Of a stretch of DNA of 64,000 nt, positions 56,362-64,000 are shown one piece after another. Location of the stretch: positions 1 through 64,000 of the forward strand of contig JAFKGK010000001.1 of assembly GCA_017307165.1 (NCBI GenBank), given 5' to 3'. The stretch's first letter is position 1; each line of letters opens with the position of its first letter. A program made the position numbers and the translations under genes. Source of the stretch: Candidatus Melainabacteria bacterium. GTDB lineage: Bacteria > Cyanobacteriota > Vampirovibrionia > Obscuribacterales > Obscuribacteraceae. The notes under the pieces are model-generated. The model did no database searches, was not told where the DNA came from, and saw only the letters and a program-made list of their open reading frames with translations.

Positions 56362-57918
56362 CTAGATAGTGACCATTGGCCTAAATTTGCCAAAGGAGCG
56401 CTTTAGCGTCGCTGAGATTTCGCCGACAGTCGCGTACGCCTCCACTGCATCGCAGATGAAAGGCACTAGATTGGCGCTGCCATTGGCCGCCTCGTGCAAT
56501 CTCTGTAGCGTGTGCTCGACGCGTTCTGCATCGCGGCGATCTTTGACTGCTTTGAGGCTGGCGACCTGCTTGCCTTCGAGCGTCGGATCGATGCGCTGCA
56601 CCGGGATCTCGCCTTCTACTTCATCTATAAATGAGTTGAAGCCCACGACCACCTTGTGCTTGGACTCGACATCTTGATGGTGCTGGTAGGCGGCATCCTG
56701 GATTTCTTTTTGGATAAACCCTGATTCGCAAGCTTTAATTGCACCACCCATTTTTTCGATGCGATCTATGTAATCAAGGACCTGGGCTTCGATCTCATTG
56801 GTGAGGCTTTCGATAAAGTACGAACCGCCTAAAGGATCGGCAACGCTAGTGACGCCGGTTTCAAAGGCGATGATCTGCTGAGTGCGCAGAGCTGTCAGGG
56901 CTGATGCCTCTGTCGGCAGCGCTATCGCCTCGTCCTTGCTGTTTGTATGGAGAGACTGGCATCCACCAAGAGCCGCGGCCAGGGCTTCTATAGTGGTGCG
57001 CACGATATTGTTGTCTGGTTGCTGCAAAGTCAGGCTCGAGCCTGCCGTCTGCACGTGAAAGCGCAGAGTCATCGACTTGGGACTTTGTGCGTTGAAGCGT
57101 TCTTTCATGATGCGTGCCCAAATGCGGCGTGCAGCGCGAAACTTGGCCACTTCCTCGAAAAAATTCATCTGAGCGACAAAAAAGAATGACAGTTGGCCGG
57201 CAAAGCTGTCGACTGCCAGACCTCGCGATTGTGCGGCTCTCACATACTCGATGGCATTGGCAAAGGTAAAGGCCAATTCTTGTACCGCCGTCGCTCCAGC
57301 CTCGCGGATGTGATAGCCGGAGATCGAGATGGTATTCCACTTAGGCAGATCGCTGGCGCAAAACTCAAAGATGTCAGTGATCAGGCGCATGGAGCCCTTG
57401 GGAGGAAAAATATAGGTGTTGCGGGCTTCGTATTCTTTGAGGATGTCGTTTTGGATGGTGCCCGAAAGCAGCCTGGGATCCACGCCTTGCTTTATGCCCA
57501 CGGCGCGATACATGGCCAGCAGAGTAGATGAAGTGGCATTGATGGTCATCGATGTCGAGACCTTGCCCAGATCTATCTGATCAAAGAGGCGCTCCATATC
57601 AGCCAGGGTATCGATGGATACTCCCGTGCGACCGACCTCGCCAAAGGCCATCGGATCGTCAGAGTCGAGACCCATCTGTGTCGGCAGATCAAAAGCTACC
57701 GAAAGCCCGGTCTGGCCATTGCCTAAGAGATATCTAAAGCGTTTGTTGGTCTCCTCGGCATTGCCAAAACCCGCATACTGACGCATGGTCCAGTTGCGCG
57801 AACGGTACATGTCGGGGTAGATGCCGCGAGTAAAGGGATACTTGCCCGGCTCGCCAAGGGATTGACCCTCGTCAAAAGCCGCTAGATCCTCTGGTTTAAA
57901 GTAATTTTTGTCGCTCAT
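56362..57918 (-). CDS. Methylmalonyl-CoA mutase-type acyl-CoA mutase, large (catalytic) subunit
   Basis: A 518-residue TIM-barrel domain of B12-dependent acyl-CoA mutases. [20 protein letters not shown] followed by [44 protein letters not shown] and [12 protein letters not shown] are characteristic. The C-terminal B12-binding domain is missing, as expected when it is encoded as a separate small subunit, which is not in this window. Carbon-skeleton rearrangement of a CoA thioester is expected; the exact substrate (methylmalonyl- or another acyl-CoA) cannot be decided. Grouping with a glycosyltransferase is unusual. Confidence 0.88.
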   Translation of the reverse strand: MSDKNYFKPEDLAAFDEGQSLGEPGKYPFTRGIYPDMYRSRNWTMRQYAGFGNAEETNKRFRYLLGNGQTGLSVAFDLPTQMGLDSDDPMAFGEVGRTGVSIDTLADMERLFDQIDLGKVSTSMTINATSSTLLAMYRAVGIKQGVDPRLLSGTIQNDILKEYEARNTYIFPPKGSMRLITDIFEFCASDLPKWNTISISGYHIREAGATAVQELAFTFANAIEYVRAAQSRGLAVDSFAGQLSFFFVAQMNFFEEVAKFRAARRIWARIMKERFNAQSPKSMTLRFHVQTAGSSLTLQQPDNNIVRTTIEALAAALGGCQSLHTNSKDEAIALPTEASALTALRTQQIIAFETGVTSVADPLGGSYFIESLTNEIEAQVLDYIDRIEKMGGAIKACESGFIQKEIQDAAYQHHQDVESKHKVVVGFNSFIDEVEGEIPVQRIDPTLEGKQVASLKAVKDRRDAERVEHTLQRLHEAANGSANLVPFICDAVEAYATVGEISATLKRSFGKFRPMVTI

Positions 57919-57993
57919 GACTTATGAAACTAGCACTGCATAAGAAGTATACTTGTCGATCTTGATCCATCATATTGTACGGGAGAACACCCC

Positions 57994-59397
57994 TTGAAGT
58001 ACTGCGACAACATACTGGAAACAGTCGGCAATACCCCTCTTGTTAAGCTCAACAAAGTAACAGAGGGCCTCAAGCCGACTATCCTTGCCAAAGTCGAGAC
58101 TTTTAATCCTGGTGGCTCTATCAAAGATCGACCGGCCCTCAAAATGATCGAGGAAGCCGAGAAAGCCGGCTTGCTCAAACCTGGCGGCACGATCGTCGAG
58201 CCTACCTCGGGCAATACAGGCACCGGCCTTGCCCAGATTGCCGCAGTCAAAGGTTATCGATGTATCCTCGTATGTCCTGACAAGGTCGCTCCCGAAAAAA
58301 TCAATCTACTCAAGGCCTACGGCGCCGAAGTCGTCATTGTGCCCAGCACTGTTTCGGCTGGCAGCCCCGAATCCTATTATTCGGTTTCCAACCGCCTGAC
58401 CATGGAAATCCCTGGGGCATTTCAACCCAACCAGTTTGCCAATCCCAACAATCCCATGGCTCACTATCTCAGCACCGGTCCCGAAATCTGGGAACAAACC
58501 AACGGCAAGATCACATGCCTGGTGGGCGGCATGGGTACGGGCGGCACCATATCTGGTACTGCTCGCTATCTCAAGGAAAAAAATCCCAAGATCAAAATCG
58601 TGGGTGTTGATCCCGAAGGATCGATCTACTCCGGTGATACCCCAGGCTCATACAAAGTCGAAGGTATCGGAGAGGACTTTATCCCTCGCAATGCTGATAT
58701 GAAAATCGTCGATCATTTTGAGCGAGTCTCCGACAAGGAGTCCTTTGAGATGGCTCGAAGACTCGCGCGCGAAGAAGGCCTTCTTGTCGGCGGCTCGTGC
58801 GGTACGGCTTGTGTAGCTGGTTTGCGCGTGGCCAAGGAGATGACTGCCGATGATGTGATCGTAGTGATCATGCCCGACGGTGGCCGTGGCTATTTGAGCA
58901 AGATTTATTCGGATGACTGGATGCGCGACAATGGATTTTTGCAGGCAGAGGGCCTGAGCTTTTACGCTCAAGATCTCCTCGAAGGCAAGATGCAACACGG
59001 TCGCGTGCCTGAGATGATCACCGTCACTCCAAATCAATCAGTGCAGGATGCCATCGATCTAATGGACAAGTATCAGATCGATCAGCTGCCCGTCGTTACC
59101 GAATCCGGTCAAAACGTGGGTCACATCAACGATCTGGTGGCCATGCAAGTGGTGTACGAACGCCGCAATCCAAGCGCGACGGCGGTATCGTCTGTGATGG
59201 GCAGACCTTTCCCTCAGCTCGACGTGATGTCGGAGATCGACCGCGTCTACAAGCAATTTAAACTCGGCACCAATATGGTAATCCTGACTCGTAACGACAA
59301 GGCATGTGGAGTGTTGAGCAAATTTGACATCGTCTCGCATCTGCAAGCCAAGACGCACAAGACACATCAAGCTAATCCCAAGGGCGCTCTCGTCTAA
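57994..59397 (+). CDS. cbs: Cystathionine beta-synthase with CBS-domain pair
   Basis: A 467-residue PLP enzyme combining homocysteine and serine to cystathionine. The PLP lysine is Lys44 in NPGGSIKDRPALKM. EPTSGNTGTGLAQIAA, GGMGTGGTISG and the C-terminal Ser in GGSCGTACVAG complete the cofactor site. Residues 335-460 hold two CBS domains, as in the eukaryotic-type regulated enzymes. TTG 57994 has GGGAGA upstream. A PLP gamma-lyase follows 17 nt later, giving a reverse transsulfuration unit. Confidence 0.92.
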   Translation: MKYCDNILETVGNTPLVKLNKVTEGLKPTILAKVETFNPGGSIKDRPALKMIEEAEKAGLLKPGGTIVEPTSGNTGTGLAQIAAVKGYRCILVCPDKVAPEKINLLKAYGAEVVIVPSTVSAGSPESYYSVSNRLTMEIPGAFQPNQFANPNNPMAHYLSTGPEIWEQTNGKITCLVGGMGTGGTISGTARYLKEKNPKIKIVGVDPEGSIYSGDTPGSYKVEGIGEDFIPRNADMKIVDHFERVSDKESFEMARRLAREEGLLVGGSCGTACVAGLRVAKEMTADDVIVVIMPDGGRGYLSKIYSDDWMRDNGFLQAEGLSFYAQDLLEGKMQHGRVPEMITVTPNQSVQDAIDLMDKYQIDQLPVVTESGQNVGHINDLVAMQVVYERRNPSATAVSSVMGRPFPQLDVMSEIDRVYKQFKLGTNMVILTRNDKACGVLSKFDIVSHLQAKTHKTHQANPKGALV

Positions 59398-59414
59398 TCT
59401 TTTGGAGCATAAAA

Positions 59415-60593
59415 ATGAAATTTTCCACTAAAGCAATCCACGCGGGCCAGGAGCCCGAACCTACTACCGGCGCGATCATGACGCCCATCTTTCAGACCTC
59501 GACCTACGTACAAGAAGGTCTGCACAAGCACAAGGGCTATGAATACGCCCGTACGCAAAACCCCACCCGTACTGCACTCGAAGAGTGCCTGGCCGCGCTG
59601 GAAAATGCCAAGTACGCTCTTTCATTTGGCTCTGGGCTGGCTGCAGAAGGCAATATCATGAACCTCCTCTCCTCTGGCGACCACGTCGTCTGCGGAGATG
59701 ATGTTTATGGTGGCACTTATCGTTTGTTTGAGAAAGTGTGGAAGCGTTATGGCATCAGCTTTGACTTTGTCGATGCCTCGGATGCATCCAAGGTAGCAAA
59801 GGCGATCAAGCCCGAAACTCGTCTTGTATGGCTCGAGACGCCTACCAATCCTCTGCTTCGCCTCTGTGATATCAAAGCCGTAGCCGATGTAGTCAAAAAC
59901 GACAAGACCGCCAAGATCAAGCCTGCTCTGGTCGTGGACAATACTTTTGCCTCGCCTTATTTGCAAAATCCTCTGGATATGGGCGCTGACATCGTTGTGC
60001 ATTCGGTGACCAAATATCTGGGTGGACACTCTGATGTCGTCGGTGGAGCAGTCATGTGCAACCGCGACGATCTCTACGAGACTCTCAAGTATCACCAAAA
60101 TGCTGTTGGCGCGGTGCCCGGTCCGTTTGATTGCTTCCTCGTTCTGCGCGGTATCAAGACCCTTGCAGTACGTATGGAAGCTCACCAAAAAAATGCAATG
60201 GCAGTAGCTCAGTATCTCGAAAAGCATCCGCTAGTAGAGAAGGTCATGTACCCTGGTTTGCCGAGTCATCCTCATCACGAATTGGCTAAAAAGCAGATGC
60301 GTGGATTTGGTGGCATGGTGTCATTTGTCATCAAAGGTGGCGAAGAAGGTGCCAGGCAGTTTCTCGGTACGACCAAGCTTTTTTCGCTGGCTGAAAGCCT
60401 CGGCGGCGTGGAGTCTTTGATGTGCCATCCAGTATCCATGACACATGGCTCCATCCCTAAAGAAGAACGCGACGCACGCGGTGTTGTCGATGCTCTGATC
60501 AGACTATCCGTTGGTATCGAAGACCAGGATGATTTAATCAAAGATCTGGAGACTGGTCTGGCGAAAGTAAAATTGCTGGCTGAGGCGAAATAG
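59415..60593 (+). CDS. Cystathionine gamma-lyase/synthase family PLP enzyme
   Basis: A 392-residue Cys/Met-metabolism PLP enzyme. The PLP lysine is Lys200 in HSVTKYLGGHSD, with YEYARTQNPTR, SFGSGLAAEGN and WLETPTNPLLRL also present. Pairing with cbs favours cystathionine gamma-lyase (cystathionine to cysteine, 2-oxobutanoate and ammonia) over cystathionine gamma-synthase, although the family cannot be separated on motifs alone. GGAG precedes ATG 59415. Confidence 0.9.
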   Translation: MKFSTKAIHAGQEPEPTTGAIMTPIFQTSTYVQEGLHKHKGYEYARTQNPTRTALEECLAALENAKYALSFGSGLAAEGNIMNLLSSGDHVVCGDDVYGGTYRLFEKVWKRYGISFDFVDASDASKVAKAIKPETRLVWLETPTNPLLRLCDIKAVADVVKNDKTAKIKPALVVDNTFASPYLQNPLDMGADIVVHSVTKYLGGHSDVVGGAVMCNRDDLYETLKYHQNAVGAVPGPFDCFLVLRGIKTLAVRMEAHQKNAMAVAQYLEKHPLVEKVMYPGLPSHPHHELAKKQMRGFGGMVSFVIKGGEEGARQFLGTTKLFSLAESLGGVESLMCHPVSMTHGSIPKEERDARGVVDALIRLSVGIEDQDDLIKDLETGLAKVKLLAEAK

Positions 60594-60630
60594 GGCTAGC
60601 TCCGTACACGGCTTTGGTATTGAAGTGGTT

Positions 60631-60697
60631 AGCGGATAGGACAAATTGCCGCCCCCGGTGCTACGCAATGGGGGCTACACAATTTGCCCTATCCGCT
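60631..60697. repeat. Intergenic hairpin repeat, copy A
   Basis: Inverted arms AGCGGATAGG...CCTATCCGCT enclose a GC-rich core GCCGCCCCCGGTGCTACGC followed by GGGGGCTACACAA. The downstream flank, about 75 bases from TTTCTCTTTAATGGCAATGC to GATTTGAGCTGG, is shared with copies B and D. Copies A, B and C form a tandem array with a period of about 142-148 bases. Confidence 0.8.
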
Positions 60698-60773
60698 TTC
60701 TCTTTAATGGCAATGCAGATACGGGCACATAGCTGTCCTGATATCGCTGTAGCTATGTTGATTTGAGCTGGTT

Positions 60774-60844
60774 GAGCCGATAGACAGATTGCCGCCCCCC
60801 CCCCGGTGCTGCGCAAAGGGGGCTACACAATCTGCACTATCCAC
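60774..60844. repeat. Intergenic hairpin repeat, copy B
   Basis: Starts GAGCCGATAGACAGATTG and ends CTGCACTATCCA. It has a longer run of C residues (ten) than the other copies, and its right arm is mutated (CTATCCA instead of CTATCGGCTC), so the stem is imperfect. Confidence 0.8.
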
Positions 60845-60921
60845 TTTCTCTTTAATGACAATGCAGATACGGGCACATAGCCGTCCTGATATCGCTGTAG
60901 CTATGTTGATTTGAGCTGGTT

Positions 60922-60990
60922 GAGCCGATAGACAGATTGCCGCCCCCCGGTGCTGCGCAAAGGGGGCTACACAATCTGCACTATCGGCTC
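60922..60990. repeat. Intergenic hairpin repeat, copy C
   Basis: The cleanest copy: GAGCCGATAG at the left pairs fully with CTATCGGCTC at the right, with ACAGATTG/CAATCTG and CCCCC/GGGGG as inner arms around GGTGCTGCGCAAA. Confidence 0.82.
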
Positions 60991-61050
60991 TATTGCTCTA
61001 TATCTCTGCATTGCAAAGGCAAGCCTTGAGTGTCAGGCTCGATCGAGTCT

Positions 61051-61110
61051 GAGCCTATTGCCCTCCCTTCTATGTCTGTTCTAAAAGCGATAATCGAATC
61101 GTAGAACGTC
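61051..61110. repeat. Second intergenic repeat family, copy 1
   Basis: GAGCCTATTGCCCTCCCTTC followed by TATGTCTGTTCTAAAAGCGA. It is related to the copies at 61977 and 62158. It lies between hairpin-repeat copies C and D and is the most diverged of the three. Confidence 0.7.
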
Positions 61111-61178
61111 AGTGATGGCAGTGCTATGAAATCTCCTCTCCAGTAGAATACTAGGCGTACTTTGCTTTTAAGCTGGTT

Positions 61179-61246
61179 GAGCCGATAGACAGATTGCCGC
61201 CCCCCGGTGCTACCCAATGGGGGCTACACAATTTGCCCTATCCGCT
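61179..61246. repeat. Intergenic hairpin repeat, copy D
   Basis: Left arm GAGCCGATAGACAGATTG as in copies B and C, right arm CCCTATCCGCT as in copy A, so it looks like a mosaic. The downstream flank TTTCTCTTTAATGGCAATGC again matches copy A. It is preceded by TTGCTTTTAAGCTGG, also found before copy E. Confidence 0.78.
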
Positions 61247-61301
61247 TTCTCTTTAATGGCAATGCAGATACGGGCACATAGCTGTCCTAGTATGGCTTTA
61301 G

Positions 61302-61862
61302 CTAGGGTTGATTTGAGTTGGTTTCTCGCCGAGCATCTCTATATGCGTCGCGCATAGACTGTCGTTCATAATGCAGAAGTACAGACAAAAGCTCGACCAC
61401 TTTGGCAGCAGAATCTACTTGATCTTCTGGCCATTCACGAACCCTTTGACTTTGTAATGCCAAAAAACCTATAAGCACGCCATGAGCTTTGAAAGGAAGC
61501 AACAAATTACTATTGAGCCCTTCTGTTAATTTGAAAAGTGCGCTCCAGGTAAGTTGTGTTTGAATACCGCTATCCACATTAATATAAGCGCTATCCGAAT
61601 GGCTTAACAAATTTAAGGTAAGTGCTGTGCTCTCCATCAGATCTAAAGATTGTCCAAGCAAAGACGAGTCGAACTTTTCCAAACACTCGTGGGTGACCTT
61701 AAACGTGGTGCCCATAACGAGCACAACGATACCTCGATCAGCAGTCGTGCTTTCAACAATAAACCTTAGTGCTTCAGAAATAGCTTGATCAAGATTCCAG
61801 GTTGCCCGCATTGTAGAGATAATTTGGCTAATGGCCTTCTGTGCAGATTCTGAGTAGAACAT
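61302..61862 (-). CDS. Stand-alone GAF-domain protein
   Basis: A 186-residue protein that is essentially one GAF domain: SEALRFIVESTTADRGIVVLVM, LNSNLLLPFKAHGVLIGFLALQS and a C-terminal helix. GAF domains bind cyclic nucleotides or other small ligands, or sense redox state. No output domain is present, so it may act by protein contact. The gene is embedded between repeat copies, and its 3' end touches the flank of copy D. Confidence 0.65.
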   Translation of the reverse strand: MFYSESAQKAISQIISTMRATWNLDQAISEALRFIVESTTADRGIVVLVMGTTFKVTHECLEKFDSSLLGQSLDLMESTALTLNLLSHSDSAYINVDSGIQTQLTWSALFKLTEGLNSNLLLPFKAHGVLIGFLALQSQRVREWPEDQVDSAAKVVELLSVLLHYERQSMRDAYRDARRETNSNQP

Positions 61863-61976
61863 ACCGCACTCCTATTTTTTACTTTGACTGTTGTTCATAG
61901 CAGTCCGAGTTTAGCATCTGACCTTTTCAGAAGCTGTGGCATTTCTGGAGGTTTTGCTAAAGGTCCAAAAAAGGAA

Positions 61977-62036
61977 GAGCAAATTGCCCTCCCTTCTATG
62001 CCTGTTCTGAAAGCATTAGACGACAAATAAGAACGC
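61977..62036. repeat. Second intergenic repeat family, copy 2
   Basis: GAGCAAATTGCCCTCCCTTC followed by TATGCCTGTTCTGAAAGCAT and TAGACGACAA. Near-identical to copy 3 at 62158. Confidence 0.75.
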
Positions 62037-62063
62037 TGAGAGTGTGTTGCTTTTAAGCTGGTT

Positions 62064-62132
62064 GAGCCGATGGACAGATTGCCGCCCCCCGGTGCTGCGC
62101 AAAGGGGGCTACACAATCTACGCTATCGGCTC
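62064..62132. repeat. Intergenic hairpin repeat, copy E
   Basis: GAGCCGATGGACAGATTG at the left and CTACGCTATCGGCTC at the right, with GGTGCTGCGCAAAGGGGG as the inner part. It lies between copies 2 and 3 of the second repeat family. Confidence 0.78.
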
Positions 62133-62157
62133 TATTGCTATAGGCACAAAGCAGAAA

Positions 62158-62205
62158 GAGCAAACTGCCCTCCCTTTTATGCCTGTTCTGAAAGCATTAG
62201 ACGGC
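62158..62205. repeat. Second intergenic repeat family, copy 3
   Basis: GAGCAAACTGCCCTCCCTTT followed by TATGCCTGTTCTGAAAGCAT and TAGACGGCG. Confidence 0.75.
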
Positions 62206-62288
62206 GTAGCTGTAGGTGTCGCACCTGCTATTGAGAGCAAATAATCGATTGTAATTTGTGCCACCGTATTAAATACCACGAAATCGGG

Positions 62289-62462
62289 CTATGAGGGCAA
62301 AAGTCCCGCTGCCTTGAAATCGACCACAATCGAATCAAACGTAGCTACATCCGCGCGACTGCGGGCCACCATTTGCGCCCCGGCGATTGCCGCAAAGATT
62401 GCACGAGCCCGAGGATCACATTCATTTTCTTTGAAGCCACTAGCCATCAGCATTTTGGACAG
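62289..62462 (-). pseudogene. Truncated TetR-family regulator (C-terminal fragment)
   Basis: The minus-strand frame translates to IIAWLSKMLMASGFKENE followed by DPRARAIFAAIAGAQMVARS and DFKAAGLLP. This matches the ligand-binding C-terminal part of TetR/AcrR regulators (small-residue AxxGAQxxAR helix and a LLP ending). No N-terminal helix-turn-helix precedes it, because the adjoining upstream sequence belongs to a different membrane protein. It is probably the remnant of a decayed gene. The fragment sits next to a repeat cluster. Confidence 0.55.
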
Positions 62463-62470
62463 CCAAGCTA

Positions 62471-62791
62471 TTATCGCGCATGAATCAAATGATAAGCTGT
62501 GATGTAATAAATAGAGGTAACCACGAATGGTGTCGAGCCGATTGCAATACAGCACAATGCGCCGACTTTTTCATCTCTTCCAATACGGCCAAATAAGGCG
62601 TTTAGGCAAAATACAAATACGCTCCAGGTGATAAGAAGAAAGCCACAGATGCAAGGACTCACCCACGCTCTGTTTGTGGCTAGACCCTGCTCGCTGAGCA
62701 GAATGCCTCTATATTGTACTGCGGCAAACGCCGCACAGACGGCGAGCGTGACTAGCCATGTTTTCTTCTCTGTCCAGACTATCTGCATCAA
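62471..62791 (-). CDS. Small membrane protein of unknown function
   Basis: A 106-residue protein with three hydrophobic helices (about 12-32, 43-66 and 77-99) and few charges between them. No family is recognised. The start is ATG 62791, and an alternative is the adjacent second Met. It is the only intact frame between the TetR fragment and the next plus-strand gene. Confidence 0.5.
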   Translation of the reverse strand: MMQIVWTEKKTWLVTLAVCAAFAAVQYRGILLSEQGLATNRAWVSPCICGFLLITWSVFVFCLNALFGRIGRDEKVGALCCIAIGSTPFVVTSIYYITAYHLIHAR

Positions 62792-62953
62792 ACGACCACC
62801 TCAATACCAATTTTCAATTCTTTCCACATATTTTGCCATCATGGTTCTATTGATTTTTTGTTTCTTTCTTGCAAGCACAAAGTAAAAATCTGATATATCT
62901 AGCGACCGTCTTGCTTTTTGCGGTAGATTGAAGACTTTGCTTGAGGATCATCG

Positions 62954-63604
62954 GTGAAAAAGTGGCCGCGGCTTAATTGGCCCACAAAAATTGTTTGCAT
63001 TGTTGGGCTTGTATGCGTCAGTTACGTGGTATCCATCCTCTGGAGAGTAAGCCTCGCTGAGCAAGCATTGTATGGTCGCAGCGATCTGATCCCTTTTTCG
63101 TTGCATCCTCTGCGCTGCGATCTGCCGCCGAGTGAGGATTCGCATCTCGATACCACATATCGCTTTAATCGCGACGGCCAGACTATTGTCGTTTATACGC
63201 AGCTCATCAATAGCTTTCAACATGCCTATGGATCTGCGCTAGCAGCCTACGAATTGGGAGACGTAGCAGCAGATTACCTATTCAGAGCAAACGAATATTT
63301 TGAAGCCATTTGCTGGAAAAATTCGGGTTCGCTCAAATTTTATCTAGATACACGCAAAGATCTCGCCAACAACGCCGCTGGTCGCCGAGTAGGCATGATG
63401 GCCAGAGAGCGTGGACTGATAGGTGCTGCTGCCGATCAATACATGATAAAAGAAGTGCAGCACGGTTTAGCAGATGGACGAGTGATCAAGCATTGCGAAG
63501 ATGCTGTCGTTAATAGCCTGCCAACCTTGGTCGAGTCTGGTTGCCCTTTTTTAGCCGAGATACAAAAGGCACGAGGGAGCGACAAGACTGTAGATATCAA
63601 ATGA
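62954..63604 (+). CDS. Membrane-anchored hypothetical protein
   Basis: A 216-residue protein with one N-terminal membrane helix (about 12-32) and an extracytoplasmic, mostly helical remainder. No known domain is recognised. The GTG start at 62954 is supported by GAGGA about 8 nt upstream. It lies 64 nt ahead of the Ser/Thr kinase gene and could be its partner, based only on position. Confidence 0.55.
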   Translation: MKKWPRLNWPTKIVCIVGLVCVSYVVSILWRVSLAEQALYGRSDLIPFSLHPLRCDLPPSEDSHLDTTYRFNRDGQTIVVYTQLINSFQHAYGSALAAYELGDVAADYLFRANEYFEAICWKNSGSLKFYLDTRKDLANNAAGRRVGMMARERGLIGAAADQYMIKEVQHGLADGRVIKHCEDAVVNSLPTLVESGCPFLAEIQKARGSDKTVDIK

Positions 63605-63668
63605 TAATTTGTGGTTTTTCGGGCCAAGCAGATCCGGGCATATAGATTTTGTCGCATGAGGGCCGATC

Positions 63669-64000
63669 TTGGACTACAAACAAAAGAGCAAAATAGAGCT
63701 CAAGGCCGTTTGTCCAGACTGCGGCCTGGTCATCTCGGATAAAGCCGAGAGCAACGTCACTCGATATTTGGCGGTAGAGAGCCGCTGCACCTGCAAACAA
63801 TTTGACCCATCAAATAACGCCGATGAGGCAATCAATCAAGACGCGATGCCCACCGATTTTTCGGGCATTTCTGCCAACCTCCCCGACCGCTACGAGATCC
63901 AGAGCCTCCTCGGGCAGGGCGGCATGGGTGCCGTCTACAAAGTCTGGGATCACCAGTTGCAAAAAACATTTGCCATCAAAATGCTCAATGCCAACCTCGT
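63669..64000 (+). CDS. Ser/Thr protein kinase (Hanks type), N-terminal part
   Basis: The coding region runs off the right edge. An N-terminal section with paired cysteines (VCPDCGLVI and SRCTCKQF) looks like a small zinc-ribbon. A kinase domain then begins with DRYEIQSLLGQGGMGAVYKVW (glycine-rich ATP loop) and AIKML with the ATP-binding Lys. The start is TTG 63669, with GAGGG upstream and an in-frame stop just before, so no earlier start is possible. Confidence 0.85.
   Translation, partial: MDYKQKSKIELKAVCPDCGLVISDKAESNVTRYLAVESRCTCKQFDPSNNADEAINQDAMPTDFSGISANLPDRYEIQSLLGQGGMGAVYKVWDHQLQKTFAIKMLNANL

Noticed and set aside
61895..62116. Small minus-strand open frame within the repeats
   Set aside because: It is made of repeat sequence and has no ribosome site or recognisable domain.
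60631..62132. Possible CRISPR array
   Set aside because: Repeat units are 67-71 bases with internal hairpins, irregular spacing and conserved rather than unique flanks, and no cas genes are present.

Overview
The window reads as a contiguous stretch of a free-living bacterial chromosome, dense in housekeeping genes, with many TTG and GTG starts. Several traits suggest the cyanobacterial lineage, most likely a non-photosynthetic relative (Vampirovibrionia/Melainabacteria type). These are an atpD/atpC pair away from the other ATP synthase genes, a GuaB3-type IMP dehydrogenase, many TPR proteins and a membrane-kinase style Ser/Thr kinase, with no photosynthesis genes. This placement is inference; no single marker here proves it. 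I see no prophage, insertion sequence or CRISPR array.

Layout. 1-0.7 kb: on the minus strand, the 5' end of a 23S rRNA gene preceded by tRNA-Ala and tRNA-Ile, with no 16S gene where one is expected. 1-18.3 kb: a secreted thioredoxin-like protein, two large polytopic membrane proteins (one YfhO-like), tyrS and leuS, an inactive rhomboid-like protein, a CapD-type sugar nucleotide dehydratase followed by larE and larB (nickel-pincer cofactor), then htrA, guaB3 and anmK. 18.3-21.6 kb: three near-identical small secreted two-helix proteins (VirB2/TrbC-like), each with its own matched promoter and terminator, plus a lipoprotein. 21.6-34 kb: a divergent ThiF-like protein, a DnaQ exonuclease fused to a WYL-like domain, a TPR protein, pyrE, a glutamine amidotransferase-like hydrolase, a sugar epimerase, a CAT-anticodon tRNA, a TonB-C-like protein, tilS, ftsH and an aldehyde dehydrogenase. 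34-44 kb: flavodoxin next to a Fur-family regulator with two DNA-binding domains, a large hybrid histidine kinase, a phosphodiester glycosidase, and the minus-strand operon atpD - clpP-like - atpC - TPR gene. 44-60.6 kb: an esterase/ATP-grasp pair, lysS, gyrA, small repeat proteins, an OmpR-type response regulator, a mutase-glycosyltransferase-epimerase operon, and the cbs/cystathionine gamma-lyase pair. 60.6-64 kb: an accessory-looking region with five copies of a hairpin repeat, three copies of a second repeat, a GAF protein, a TetR fragment, two orphan membrane proteins and the start of a protein kinase gene.

How genes work together. cbs and the gamma-lyase form a reverse transsulfuration unit (homocysteine to cysteine). 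larE and larB overlap by 8 nt and make the NPN cofactor. CapD, two further sugar epimerases, a GT2 glycosyltransferase and the polytopic membrane proteins point to surface polysaccharide synthesis. Flavodoxin beside a Fur-family regulator suggests a metal-responsive redox unit. A ClpP homologue co-transcribed with ATP synthase subunits is the most unexpected operon. Best candidates for undescribed biology are the triplicated pilin-like locus with its shared upstream element, the atp-clpP operon, the double-winged-helix Fur protein and the exonuclease-WYL fusion.
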